64,000 bases of DNA from Theristus sp. LFF4_11 (Eukaryota > Nematoda > Chromadorea > Monhysterida > Xyalidae): the NCBI GenBank assembly GCA_030248135.1, contig JASANC010000785.1, forward strand, positions 1-64,000, written 5' to 3'. The notes beneath the pieces are model-generated. The model saw only the letters and a list, made by a program, of their open reading frames with translations, ran no database searches and had not been told where the DNA came from. Shown here piece after piece: positions 22,070 to 43,305 of the stretch (its first letter is position 1; each line of letters opens with the position of its first letter). A program made the position numbers and the translations under genes.

Positions 22070-22330
22070 CGCGGGCACACACACACACACACACACAGGG
22101 CAATAACACCAACGAAAGCAGCGTATGGAATTTCATCTTAAACTACACACCACACACACCAAGCATATACGGGCATACATTGCCTGCGCCATCAAGGCAG
22201 CCGCGTGTGTGTGTGTGTGTGTCTGCCCGCTGCATTGCGACAGCTGACAACCAATCAGCATGCTGTGGCGCAATAGCACATGTGTTATGTGCGTGCGCAT
22301 GGACACAACACACACACACACACAACGATA
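22070..22330. repeat. Alternating CA/TG microsatellite cluster
   Basis: (CA)n at about 22076-22096, (TG)n at about 22206-22222 and (CA)n at about 22308-22324, with GCGCGC segments near by. The runs are in inverted relation, so the segment can fold back or adopt left-handed DNA. Confidence 0.6.
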
Positions 22331-24828
22331 TATAGAAAAACATCAATACTGCCTGCTAAAGTAGTCACTGTGTGTGCTGCGCCACGCAGAGCACAGGCGA
22401 CATGTTGTTGTTGTTGTTGTTGTTGTACTATTATCTTGGACTGGACAGCGTCTATATCGCTGAATAGCGCTTGCTTCTATCCTTTCTGCCGCGCTTCGCC
22501 ATATTCGCCGCGCCGCGAACATGTCAAGCTTCTGGTCTGCTGGTTGGTGTTTAGCATCATTGTGCCGCGCACACACACAGCAGCTGCTGTCGTCGGTTCG
22601 CACCGCACCGACGGGCGGGCTGATTTGCTTTTCGCCCCCCTGCGCCCTGCCCCATGCAGTGCTTCTGCTGCTCTGTTGCTTGCTGCTCCCTCGTATATGC
22701 GCCCGTGTGTGTGTCAGCGACTCGCGCGCTCGCTCTCTCGTTTTACCGCATAATTTCGAACGAACGGGCCAAGTCGCGCCACCGCGGTTTTTTTCACCGA
22801 GGACGGGCTGCGCGGTCTCCGTTTCTGTGTGTTTTGTTGATGCACCGTCATCGAAATTAGGTTCCGCTTTTTCGGGAAAACGAGAACTGTTCAACGTTCA
22901 TTTGAACAGTTCTGAAATGAAACCGATTTTTTTTAAATTCCGCACGCTCAGGACAAAGGAATCATTTCCGGGTGCCAAAATGTACGTTAGTTAGCGCGTT
23001 GCCGCAAATCGGCGGCGCGCGGCAGCTTTTTTCGAATGCGCACAATGTTGCACATGATCCCTCAGAATATTCGGTTTCCCATGTACAACATCACAATGCA
23101 CATGTACATACATACAAGACATGTATGTACCAAACGTGCCATATATTGTACATATTTTTGGCATCGCACACACATGCAATGCGTCTGTTCGTTATGGCTG
23201 CGTTTATGTTCGTGTCATCTCCGGTTCCATGTGCGAGGTCGAGGCGCTTGGCTGAGCCCATCTATGAATATAAATAAACGGGCTATTTTTATCCGGCCGC
23301 TCTGCTACCGCGCGGCATTAAAGCCCGTGTGTTTCTGTTTCTCATGTTTCTGTGAAAAACTGCCGTTTCTATATATGTTATGGTTTTTAATCAGATGACG
23401 GTTGCAGGCTGTACAGGTTGCATGTTGGCTTTGTCTTGGCGTCGTTTTCAGTTTTTTCCACTGATGTCAAGCAGTTTTGATGAAAAAACCGCACTTGGTA
23501 CGATTAAAAACGTCACTTCAATTGCAATGTGTTTCAAAGTTTCGCCCGGTGCTAACCCAGTTCTTGCAACGGCCACATTTAGTGGTGTTCAACGGCGGAT
23601 ATAATAGTTGCTTTTTGCTTAAATTTCGCAAATGCAATGGCACACCGCTGGGAGCAATGCTTTCCAGGTTTGGTACACGCTTAAGTAAGTTTACATTCTA
23701 AACAAAAAACCGCAGGAAAAAGCGTTTTCTCGTTCTATGTGCATTGTACATACACATAGACGCAACTAACCAGCCCAGGGCTCAACTCTTTTACGTGTAC
23801 GTACGTTGCAGCAGATAAACAACGGAGTTTTGAAAACTCGCCGCGGCTGCAACAGTGAGAAGAAAGAACTTGAAACACGCCAATAAAACTCCATCTCATA
23901 ATATTGAGGCGACATGGAAAGCCATGTAGGGATCTAAACGTCCAGAGGGACCACTCCAAAAATGTAAAACCATAAGTTTCATTGGTTTTTGAATTGTAAC
24001 TTTGCTGGATATTGCTCACTCGGCAAGCTGCCGTTTTTTTATGAGTTTGGCCACATGGATTCCGAACTGTAGTTGGAATCAGAAAGTTTCATTCCAGCTT
24101 GGGTAGTTCGCTGTAATCATGCATGTTCCATTATGTAAATGAAAACTTACTCTAATAGCATAAAGATGCATTTGATTTGGTGCGGGCACACGTCTAAAAA
24201 AGTGCTCCAATAATGAAACGCCCCAAGCATCCGAGTCATGTATCGTTTCAGGGATCAGGTGCAGTTTTGCTGGAGCTTTTCTGTCTTTTTAGTTAAACTT
24301 TGCGTCCGTGACAAAAAAAGTGTGATCAAACGACGATACAGCTGAGTGTGACTCGGCTAAATCGTTACCCGGCCCTGGACGACTTCAATCGAATAGAGTT
24401 ATACACGTATTCGATTATTGTTTTAGTTGAACACACCATCTTTTATTTGTTTCTTTTTATTTTTTTAATGTTCCCCTGTGGCAACTTCAATACAGTTAGG
24501 AACTTCATCATATTCTGGAACATTCCTGTTGTTTTGCTTTAATTTATAGCATAATTGTACTTTAAAGAGTGACATATAACGTTCCATCTGTATTCACATG
24601 TGGGACGGTAAGTAATTTTAATTAAACGTAATTATTAACCGCGCCTACGTACTAAGGCAGCGTCGCTTAAGAGGATTATTAACCGAACAGCTTAACACTC
24701 TGAACGGAATCTAAATCACCAATGTTCGGAGACTAGGATGACTTTTCCGAATGGATGTCTCACTCCCAAACAAACCAACAAAAAAGTAACCACTAAAAAC
24801 ATCCAAAACTAAAATGGAGTTTTTTGAA

Positions 24829-24900
24829 AACCAGGGCCCTTCCATGGACAATTGTTGCTAGAAAACCAGGGCCCTTCCATGGACAATTGTTGCTAGCGCT
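24829..24900. repeat. Direct duplication of about 36 bp
   Basis: The block GAAAACCAGGGCCCTTCCAT...CAATTGTTGCTAG occurs twice head to tail without interruption and without differences, suggesting recent slippage or unequal crossover. Confidence 0.75.
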
Positions 24901-26019
24901 GCTTGTTTCGCCAAATCGTGTCAGCGAAAACAAACCAGCGCACGCGCCAAGCGCATCGAATATAAATCAAATCACTACAGCTCAAACTGTACCGACTGCT
25001 TCTCCTCGTTTCCCTGGCTTCTCTGTACTATTCGTGATGGCCAGGGTGTAGAGCAGAAAATTGCTCTGCATTTATTCAGCGAAAATTGTTGAGTGCAGAA
25101 TTAAGCAGCAAATAAAAATCGCTCGACTCAACTACAGACGAGCTTGCTTAATTCACAAGATTTGAAGCTCGATTTCCAAAAATCTAGTCAGTGAATTGTG
25201 GCCTAGCAGAAAATTGCACGCATACACCCTGTAGGACCTTTGTACGACTTGGGCGCCACAAAATACAAGACGACAAAGTTGAGCTTCGGAGAAACCGGAT
25301 TCGTTTGTCGCTTGTTAACTTGCTCTAGAAAGCGAAAAAAGAGCCAAGCTGCTACATATCTATGCTTTAAAAGCATCCAAGCAAGCTGATTTTGTTTCTT
25401 TTCGGCCTTTAGTGAGCTTCAGCCATTGCTTGCACATTTTTACTTTTTGTTGTTTCTCTCTTTTTACTCACACTACATCGAACTTCGCTCTATATATCGG
25501 TATACCGCTCTGTTTTCTGGTCCAATTTAGCATATTCAAATTGCGCAAGCCGGGTACCACCATATCAGAATACATCGTCCCTCAGGTCGTCCGCTTATAA
25601 AGCAAGGAAAACGAAAGTTGGTTTGACTTGCGCATTCTCATTTGCCAAAAAGGAAAGTGTAACCGCAAGTCCGCACCGCTTGCCCGTAATATCGGCGTCT
25701 GTATGATCGGTTTTTACAAAAATTGGCAGTCTTGCTGAAACCTGTCAAGTTGCTAATAGCGTCATGCGGTCAGTTGAAAATATTGAATATATCGCATAAC
25801 ACGTGAAACTATATTCCATTCTTGCGCGCCACACATTGTGCAGCGCAAATGTGCTGGAAAATAATTGTGCATACAGCGGTGATTGTACAAATATGTACAT
25901 GTGTACACTACACGTCATATGCCATGTGTCGTTGGTTGTTTACCATGAGAGACAGATGGAGGGAACGCACGGACGAGAAAATTAATTTAGTCTTGCGTTG
26001 CGTGTGCGCGCCGTTGCTA

Positions 26020-26150
26020 TGTGCGTTGTGTGTGTGTGTGTGTTTGTGTATGTGAGCTAACGCGCGCGCGCGCACACACCGCAAAGTACACGCAGTATAT
26101 GATAATTTAAGTTAGCAATGTTACGTGTGTGTGTGTGTGTGTGCGTATGC
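26020..26150. repeat. (TG)n, (GC)n and (TG)n runs
   Basis: GTGTGTGTGTGTGT at about 26029, CGCGCGCGCGCACACAC at about 26061 and GTGTGTGTGTGTGTGTG at about 26125 lie within 130 bp. Strictly alternating purine/pyrimidine sequence prone to Z-DNA. Confidence 0.6.
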
Positions 26151-26705
26151 GGCGGCGCATTGCAGCCTGCCTGACCAGAGCCAAAGGTACCTCTGCCGCG
26201 CTAACCTTTAATAGGGGCACCATAGATGAACGGCGGTAAACTTTGTGTGCTGGTGTGTGTCGATCCGTGGTAATCATATGCGCCGCGCTCGCACATGTTG
26301 TATGTGTGTATTTACCGCGCCCTCCCATTTACTATGCTATTTCGTGCCGGCGGTTTTTTTTGGCACACTTGCGCTCGTTTTTTTATCATGGTTGCCGCGC
26401 GACTCCACCTCCAGCACCAGCAGCAGAGCCGTTCGTGTTTTTTTTCCGAATTTTTTCGTTGCTTCCTGTGTTTTCTTCCACTCCAACTGCTGCTGGTTTT
26501 GACAACAAAAAAAACCATAACCACAAAACCCACGTGCGGTCGATAAAAACACACCTATCTTTTGGTATATGTGTATGCGGACACCAGAGCGGTGCACCAT
26601 ATTACTGGCCAATGTTCGCTCTCTTTCGTGCGCGCCCATATCCAGTTTCGCCTTTTCGACTTTTTCGAAAAATTCAAACGTCGCATATTTTCCGTTTGTG
26701 GCGGG

Positions 26706-27490
26706 TAGGGTTGGCATGGTAAAAATACCGGTTTTTTTACCGGTAAAAAAACACGTATTTATACGCGTTTTTTTACCAGGGCAAAAATGGGTGCTTTGAA
26801 AAAAACGGGAAAAAGACCGCTTCTGTATTTTTCTGGTTTTTTTCGTATTTTTCCGGTTTTTTTCAATTTCGGACCCTGAGTTTTTATATCATTTTTGATG
26901 AGAAAATGAGAAAATCTGTGACCAAGAAAAATATGATGACGAAATTGACACTGATGTTTGAAAGAACTGTTAAGCGATGTGCAAGAATCGGCTGGAGCTG
27001 CCGAGCTGAGCTGAAAATTTCAAAAATTCCAAATGTCGCTCAACATTGTCTTTCTTACACAATTACTGATTTGTTTTCTTTTTGATCTGAACTGACTGAA
27101 CTGATTCTGTTTAACTGCGTTATTGCAGCAAATTGTGTTCGTCTATTGTGACCAAAGACTGTCCGGTGAAAACGCTGTGGTTTTTTCTTATGTAATTGGT
27201 GGAATATAAATTATTGAGCAAAAGATAATGTTCGATTTATTGCTGACCTTTTGGGTTTTCAAGCCCAAACATAATTTATTTTCTTTGTTGGTGCACGATA
27301 TTTTGAACAAAGCATTCTGAAAGTTGTTTTCACAAGTCCTGGTTCAAGTTGAAAGTCGGCTGCGAAAAATATGTGGGTTTTACACCTTTTTGGCTTTCGT
27401 TTTTTTCCGGTAAAATTACCGTAATTTTACCGGTAAAAATACAGGTTTTTTTACCACGATTTGAAAAAAAACGGTATTTTGCCAACCCTA
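26706..27490. mobile_element. hAT-type non-autonomous DNA transposon with 8-bp target duplication
   Basis: Termini TAGGGTTGGCA and TGCCAACCCTA are inverted and continue as AAAATACCG. Directly outside, GTGGCGGG occurs on both sides (26698-26705 and 27491-27498): an 8-bp target site duplication, the hallmark of the hAT superfamily. The 785-bp interior contains ACCGGTAAAA palindromes and no transposase frame. The intact duplication implies a fairly recent insertion. Confidence 0.85.
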
Positions 27491-28679
27491 GTGGCGGGTG
27501 ACGTACCGCTGTGCATTTATGGTCAAAGTCGGCCATTTGAAACGGTTTCTCTCCCTGTAGAGAGCTTCGAGGCCCTCTAGCTCTCTAAAAGCTTGGATTG
27601 CTGTGCACTGCTTATGGTGGCTATCAGAAAAAAAGAGGACCATTTTCAATGGGCTTTTCTGTATAAACGTCATTTCTGCTCTTATGTATCGTTGGTGTTC
27701 ATTTTTCAGTGCTTCTTGACGATAATAGTTTTTGTCACAGGGACAAAACGGCTCATTCCAATGGCTCCAAGAAACATATTGGGAATCGAACAACCCCAGC
27801 ACTTTTAGACTGTTGTTCAAACTTTAAAAGTTGTTTGCTTTCTTCAAACTTGTTTCTTTCTCTTTGCTGTTTCGCTAAAAAACGAGATTGACTTCCATCC
27901 GGTGTGTCTCATTTGGCAAAATAATAGAAACTGATGCCAAGAACTGGACAGGATAGGCCACAAAAGTTCTCTGCAAATGTTTAACCAACAACCATGTTTA
28001 TGTTGAAATTTTGGCTTCGCAACACAATAACCGAAATTTGCTGTCTTTCAGTCCACCCTGCAGCATTTCCAGAAAGACGTAAAATAAGGTGCAACGATTT
28101 GAATTCGTTCTAGACCGTAGAGTTCTCTCTCAATATTCTCAGATCTTGGATTCGAAAAAACGGCGAGTCAAAAAGTGTGCAAATTACACCGTTACGATTC
28201 AATCATCAACCGCGCAACTTTGAACTGGATACTAATTAGACTACGGAATCGGTTCTGAACACCGGAGAACGACACAGTCTAAAACTTCAGCAACAACAAG
28301 CAAAAAAACGATTATTAAACAAACAATTCACAAAAACTCACTTTGTTGTTTGGCTGGATCGATTGATTGACCAATAAACACACGTCGTCGTATAGATCGC
28401 GAAAGTAAAGCGTCCACGCTCCAGTGCTCTCTCGTCCGGTTGTTATTTTTTTGTTACAATTGTAAGTTCAATTTCGTTTCTTCTTCATTGGTTGGTTTTG
28501 CTGGTCACTGGTTTTTGAACTGAAAAAATATTGATTTTTGGCGAACAGAATAGCGAACTGAGAATTCGCGTAAAACTACAAAGCTAAACCGGAGCTGGAG
28601 CTGATCCCTGATCCCAATGTTTCACCCCTTCAACAAAGCTGTCAATCAAGGCACTTTCACTTTGTTAAAAAGGCTTCAC

Positions 28680-28765
28680 TTAGGATTAGGATTAGGTTTA
28701 GGATTAGGAACCTACAACGACTTCATTAGGATTAGGATTGGGCTTAGGATTAGGAACCTACAACG
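28680..28765. repeat. TTAGGA-like hexamer runs in a tandem duplication
   Basis: TTAGGATTAGGATTAGG runs, each followed by AACCTACAACGACTTCATT, occur twice. A related TTGTAGGTTCCTAATCCTGA lies inside the foldback element near 56091, so this is probably a dispersed repeat rather than relic telomere. Confidence 0.55.
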
Positions 28766-29363
28766 ACTTCATTGAAACCGAACTAAACAACAAAACAGAC
28801 TGTAAACTTGGCTTTGGTTTAGTAATGTAGGCAAAGCGAGAATTCGGGATCAAAATCAAACCAAACTTTAGTTTTTATTTTCTTCATTTTTCTTTTGTTT
28901 CCAAAAAGGCTTAGTTTAAGTTTAGGGAGGGAGGACGCGGTGGGGTGGACACCCGAAAAGTCAAAGAAGGCAAATAAATTAAAATAAATTAAAGGCAAAA
29001 GAAGAGACAAGAGATCATCAGACAGGATTTTTTGGGAATTCAGATTTTATTTCATAAAAAATGAAATGACATAAATAAACAAATAAAATGAATAAAGCAC
29101 GGAAGAAAATGAATTGTACGAAATGGAGCAGCAATAATTCCGTTTTTCAAGCAATCATTAAACGAAAAACTTTTTTGTTTTGTTTTTTTTATTTTTTAAG
29201 AATATAAATTTTATTTAAACATTTAAGAAATTTAAGTTTTTTTACACAAAAATGCTTTTCATTTTTTTTGCCAGCGTTTTTATGTGATTTTTTTGAACAA
29301 AGACTTTCGTTTCAGCCCGTTGTGCATTCCGCATTTCACTTGTGATATATTATCCTGTGCAAA

Positions 29364-35571
<6,208 letters not shown>

Positions 35572-36001
35572 ACCCGATTGGGATGACCTCTTCAACTTTA
35601 TATACCTAAAAAACAAACATGCTGGTTTGAACGAGTGGTTATTATTTTGTTTTGTTTTTTTTATTTCTGTTCTATTTTTGAAATATTTAATTTATCTTAG
35701 CATTTTTTCGCGAGTGAACTTTTTTTATTGTTGTTGTCGAAGACACATCGCGTGTTTATTTCTTTTTCTCGATGTATGAATGATTATTACGTTTTTTTCG
35801 TGTTCTTTGATATGGAATGTGTGAAAAACCGTTTTTTTTGCTTGGGAGTTCCGGTGTCGGAGAAATCGTTTTGTTGTTGTGGTATTTTTCGCTATTTTTT
35901 GTTGTTTGTTTCGCGGTTTTTTTTGTATTGATATCATTCTCGCTGTAGACGCCCCCTCCCAACAATCATTGTACCGCTTCACCGTATGTCTAAACCTGAA
36001 G

Positions 36002-36286
36002 AGGCCTGTTCACACTGACGTATGCTGACGTACGTCAAAGGCACGTCTCGATTGGAACGGTTGTTGTATGCAGCGAGACTTAAGCGGCATTCATGAAGCA
36101 GTATTTAGTGACGCGTAGCTATGCGGTCACTAAATACTGCTTCATGAATGCCGTGCCGTTCATACAATCATGCGCAAACGTGTGCAGTATGAACACAAAA
36201 GACAACCTACAAAACTGGCATGCCAACCACTCGACACCGGACGTGCCGTGCCGTATGCACGTACGTCAGTATGAACGCTGCCTAGA
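36002..36286. mobile_element. M7 element, copy 3, with nested M1
   Basis: Ends GGCCTGTTCACACTGACGTATG-type (left) and ACGTACGTCAGTATGAACGC (right). A full M1 palindrome is inserted at 36081-36154. Confidence 0.7.
36081..36154. mobile_element. M1 palindromic MITE, copy 11, nested in M7
   Basis: Almost perfect hairpin: GCGGCATTCATGAAGCAG to CTGCTTCATGAATGCCG with a GACGCGTAGCTATGCGGTC centre. Confidence 0.85.
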
Positions 36287-37898
36287 GAAGCGTACTATTT
36301 CCGCCCCCGCTGTGGTACTTCGTTTTCGGAACTGATTGCAAACGAGTGTGTAGATGTGCAAACTGAGATTTCTTGTTTTTTTTGCTGATTCCAGAATAGT
36401 CGGGAAAAGGTAACATTTTCTTCTCTGGTGATATTCACTGAGAGTGTTTTTTTTCTTATTTCATTAATTTTTCTGCTGGTCCACTGCGCATATTCTAAGT
36501 TGTTACTTTTTGGGTGTTATTTTAACGGATAGTCAAATTTAATGAGTAGATCACCGGAACGAGTGATGCAGGTAACTTGTTCAATTAAAAAACATATAAC
36601 GATGCCATATAACGAGAAACCATCCAATAGTTTCAATTGCTTCGAAAACGTCTCAGTTTTTTCTGCAAATTTCACAATTCCTTTTTGTTGTAATTCCGAT
36701 GTTTATTGAGTTTATTGAACGTTTTGTATGTCTGTTTTGATTACTATAAGTCAGATAAAACCAGCCGAAGTTTTTTTAACACTGTAAGTTTTGTATGTTT
36801 GCTGAAATGATTACTTTTATTATTATTATTTTCAACAAAGATAAACAACCCTCAATTTTTGTGCGCAAGCATCGGTGTTGCTTCACATACGTTTTTGTCA
36901 ACGTTTCTTCTATTCGGGACTGTTTCGATTTTGTCTCTTGTCCAAGTCGAAGTTTGTTGTTCAGAAAAAATGTGGAGCAAAATCATTGCGTCTGTAAAGC
37001 AGGGACACACCAAACAACATTGTATTGATTGAAAATGATTGCTTTCTGTCAAGATGCGGTTTTTTTGATTGATCGCATCCAGTGGAGTCTAAAGGTTTTT
37101 GAATTAACATTTGGATGAAGAAACTGTAGCTAGCAAAAAAAAAACAAGCTATATGGTAACTTTTGTCAAAGTTGACTCTGTGTAGAATTTGCGAACCGAA
37201 ATTTCACATTTGCGCATGCTTGTGTATGTGTAATATTATGTACACGTAGTGTGTGTGTGTGCGTGTGTGTGGTTTTTTTACGATGCAAACCGTTTTTTTG
37301 TTTTTTTTTGTTTTGTGTCATGATTTTCATGAGCTCTCACGCACAGTAATTTGCGCAACTGTAGTTGTTCGCAATGTTCTTGTTTTTTAGTTGATCTTCT
37401 TTTCCTTATCTCGAAAATCGAGCCGACGACAAAAGAAAACAGCAACAGCTGCAAGACGAAACAATTTGAACAACGGTGTTTGAAACCCGGATTTACTTCA
37501 TTGGGGCACTTGAGGTACCATTTGTCCATAATCAGCTGAAATTTGCAAAGTATAAATGCACCATTTTAGTCACGTTTCTTTTGCTTGGATGCTATTCTAT
37601 CGATTACGATAGCATCGTGCACGCGCACACTGATTGGTTGCAAAATCTCATATGCTCTGCGCTGATTGGATGATTTTAGTGTTTGTTGGGTGAACAGCAT
37701 TCAAGCATATTATTGTGCTTTTGTTGGTGTTGTTAAGTTAAACGAACCAAAAAAAGTTAAAAATGTTGGTGTGCGTGCATTGTGTTGCATTTTTTTGCGT
37801 TTCAAGCGATTGCCCGCTGATTATATTGTCGATCATCGCAACACATTCGATCTGGCAACATAAAGAACCGTCACTATTCTACAAAGGATAACAGCCAT

Positions 37899-38084
37899 TG
37901 TACAGCATGTTTCTTTGAACCTGTCACCTTTTGTAGCTGAATACAGAGCATGCGAAACGAGCAAATGTGTCCGGTTTGGTGTGAAATCCAACACAGCGCA
38001 TTTGTCTCTGATCATCGTTTTTGCAACTTCCAAGAGTTTTGTATTCTATAGAACAATTGACAGGTTTCAACAAAGGTACTGTAT
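37899..38084. mobile_element. M6 inverted-repeat element
   Basis: TTTGAACCTGTCACCTTTTG and GAATACAGAGC at the left; TTTTGTATTCTATAG and TTGACAGGTTTCAAC at the right, inverted. Confidence 0.6.
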
Positions 38085-38142
38085 ATGGAGGCTCCTGTAG
38101 CATTGCGAAGCTCTCTCTGATGTTTCTTCTATGTGCGTTTCT

Positions 38143-38236
38143 TAAGGGGCATTCATGAAGCAGTATTTAATGACCGCTCAGTTATGTTTTAACATAGCTA
38201 CGCGTCACTAAATACTGCTTCATGAATGCACCTTTA
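38143..38236. mobile_element. M1 palindromic MITE, copy 12
   Basis: GGGGCATTCATGAAGCAG arm and its inverted partner ending GAATGCACC, flanked on both sides by TA. Confidence 0.85.
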
Positions 38237-40981
38237 TTGCGAAAACAACAGTCTCGGCGCTAAATACATGTACAATGTATTACTTTTTACGATCTTTTTT
38301 TGCGTTTCCGTATTTGATTGTTGTTGTTTTTTTTCACACAGTTATTATTCGATTTTTTATTTGTCATATACACACACTACACACACAAGAAATCATTCCT
38401 CAGCTGTTTTCGGTTATTTTTTGCGGTTGTACAGTCCGTTTAGGAGAGCCTGCATTCGCTGTTTTGATGAAACCACAATATGTTTTGAATCTGGTCTAAA
38501 ACTGCGCCAACTACAGTTCTAGTCTGAAGATATTGCACTCGCTTGTAACTAACAACACGCAACAGTCGCATACAAACAAACACACAGGCACAGTGTGATA
38601 TTATCGTTTGTGCGTGTTGTGTGTTATAACCGAGGGTAATGTTTGAAAACTAGGACTTTAGTATTGATGTAATAGTAAGGGACACACACAGCCACAGCAC
38701 GGTACACCCGTTCTTTTGTGTGCGTGTCTGTCAGGTTCGGACGATCAGACTGTACAATCGTATATGCTGTACCAAGCTCATGTTGACTATAAATGATGAG
38801 AGAGAAAAACTGAAATTGGTCATTTTTTCGTCCGGTCTCTGTGCACAAACCCGCTCTGTAATGTCGATGACTTGATAAAAAATGAATATTATGATGAGTG
38901 GAGAAGGTTGTTTAAAATCACAATAGAATCGAAAGTTTGAAGGCACACGAGAACACCACAAACTGCAGCTGATGTAAAAATGCACAGAAAAAGTTCGTTT
39001 ATTTCTTCTGGTTCGTGAAATGCAGTATTGTTGTTTAGTATGCAGTAGCATTATTTAAAAATGAAACCTCACGAATAGCACTAGTGCTATTAATCAAAAA
39101 AGATAACGCATCTGAAACGTCGGTATCAAGGGATCAGACAAACGATAAATATGGGAGTGGTTGCTAATGCTTATGATGCAAAAAAGCTTGTTTTCTAAGC
39201 ATTCCTGGTTCCAAATCTCACATTTTAGTGAAACATAAATTATCGTGCAGCGAAAAAAAACATTTTTTGGAGCTGATATTTTCACATTTCATGTGTCCTC
39301 CCTTGGAAATTACCGATGCGTTGGTTGGTCCGTGCACGAACCGAAATTGAAAATGCATTTCGTTCTTTTTTACTTGCACGTGAATTTTTGTAGTGTATGC
39401 CATGGCACAAAGCAGCTTCATGAATGCCAAATGGACTCATTAATAAATTGCACACCCCATGCTGTTGGTTTGAATAAAATTTTTGGTCGCGGCACAAAAA
39501 CTGCATCGTTTTCTCGATGTTTACTTGAAAATAATAATTATCTCGTTTTTCCTTTGTGTACCAAAGTTCAAAAATACACATTGAAACGCATAATCATAAA
39601 CTTCACGAAAAATGTGATATTCTGAATTTGCGTTGCATGCATGAATAATGACAGCCTTGGTCAGCATGAGTGCCAGTTAGCTATGCTAGCGCTAGCCACT
39701 ACTGTGAAAACAACGCTAGGATCGGCAGAAGGCTACACGCAACGGTTGGCGCTATAAATTCACGCAAAACGTTTCACGTAACGTTTGACTTTTTTGCTTC
39801 TGCGAGCGAAATACAAAGTGTCCCATTACTAGCGAAACACAAAGTGTCTTACGAATGTATGTATTAACTGATTAATAGCTTCTGGACAAAAAAAACCAAT
39901 ATGATAATCTGAAAATTATACCGCAAAGACCGCAATAAGCGCTAAACCTCCAGTCACTGAAACGAGCACAAAATAGCGAGTATACGCTGTTTGGTCTCGA
40001 CATATTCGACGATCTATATTGTACACCATCATGTTCATATGTGGAAGTTATCCAGGAAAAGTTATCTTTTCCCCATTATCTTTCAGATTTCCCCAATCAC
40101 ATATCAGCGATCCATCATGCATAACAAGTCGCCGTTTTAGACTGCGTCCGAAGAAAAAACAAAACGAAAACTTCGCAACAAACACGACCTAGAATGAAAC
40201 ACACACTCACATAATATGGTGCTTGACTTTGTGACATTCCGGTGCACGGCAAATGACACCGAAACCAGCAGCCATATCACTTCACGCTACAGCTTTATAC
40301 TTTCGGCTTTCTCGCTTTCGCTGTTTTGATACATGGAGACAAGCTTTAGTTTCAGCTTTTGCCTTCGATGGCCTCCGCGGAATCCAAAAAAATGTGCGTA
40401 CATGGCGCTCATAGAGCATGCATGAGGTCTCGAGGGTTTTGTTTTTCTGCTTCATGTACACACAGCGTGATAATTTCACCATTATATATCATTGAGAAAC
40501 GACGTCCATGTCCTTTCTTGCAGCGGCATTCTCTATCAAGCGGTATTTTTGCTATAGGTTTGGCTTCATTTCATTCCTGATATTATGTACAAACGGCTGG
40601 TATTACTTTTGGTTCTGTTTGGACTAAAACAAGATGCGTGCTTCTTTCGCATTAATGTGTATATTTACTTAGTTGCAAGTTTTGTAAGTCGAACATAAAC
40701 TGGAAATTTGTTGCTTTATTCCGCTACTTAAGAAAGCTTAGTTTATTATTAAAGGCAAAAGGACTTTCAATCGTAATCCTAAAATTCAATTGTGTTCACC
40801 ATAACAACCTGCCTGACTCAGAAAACTGGAACTCAAAATTTCCAGCAGTAACTGACGCTTGCACAAATTGAAAGCCTGCCTTTGAATGTTTCTTGAGAAC
40901 GATGATTTCTTCAACTGCAATTTCGCCACTGTGACAATGCTAACACGACATTGCTGTCCACTGCTTAACAATTCTTGAAAC

Positions 40982-43305
<2,324 letters not shown>

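Larger units (their letters stand above)
20433..29315. other. Nine-kilobase gene-poor spacer between troponin C and calmodulin
   Basis: I see no exon I can support. It contains alternating CA/TG and CG runs near 22070-22330 and 26020-26150, a 40-bp tandem duplication near 24835-24896, a hAT-type element at 26706-27490, and TTAGGA-like runs at 28680-28765. The 3' UTR of troponin C and promoter of calmodulin must be inside. Long frames in the CA-rich part are low-complexity artefacts. Confidence 0.4.
35572..40981. other. Spacer between calmodulin and its paralogue
   Basis: About 5.4 kb with no supportable exon. It includes the calmodulin 3' UTR, M7 with nested M1 (36002-36286), M6 (37899-38084), M1 (38143-38236) and an M1 arm remnant near 39410. 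Elements of the paralogue promoter must be here. Confidence 0.4.

Noticed and set aside
22343..22994. Several 150-180-residue frames in both strands
   Set aside because: Low-complexity CA/TG/GC-rich sequence, mutually overlapping, no splice context, no family resemblance.
28680..28765. Interstitial telomere
   Set aside because: Hexamers are irregular and alternate with a fixed non-telomeric block found elsewhere in the window.
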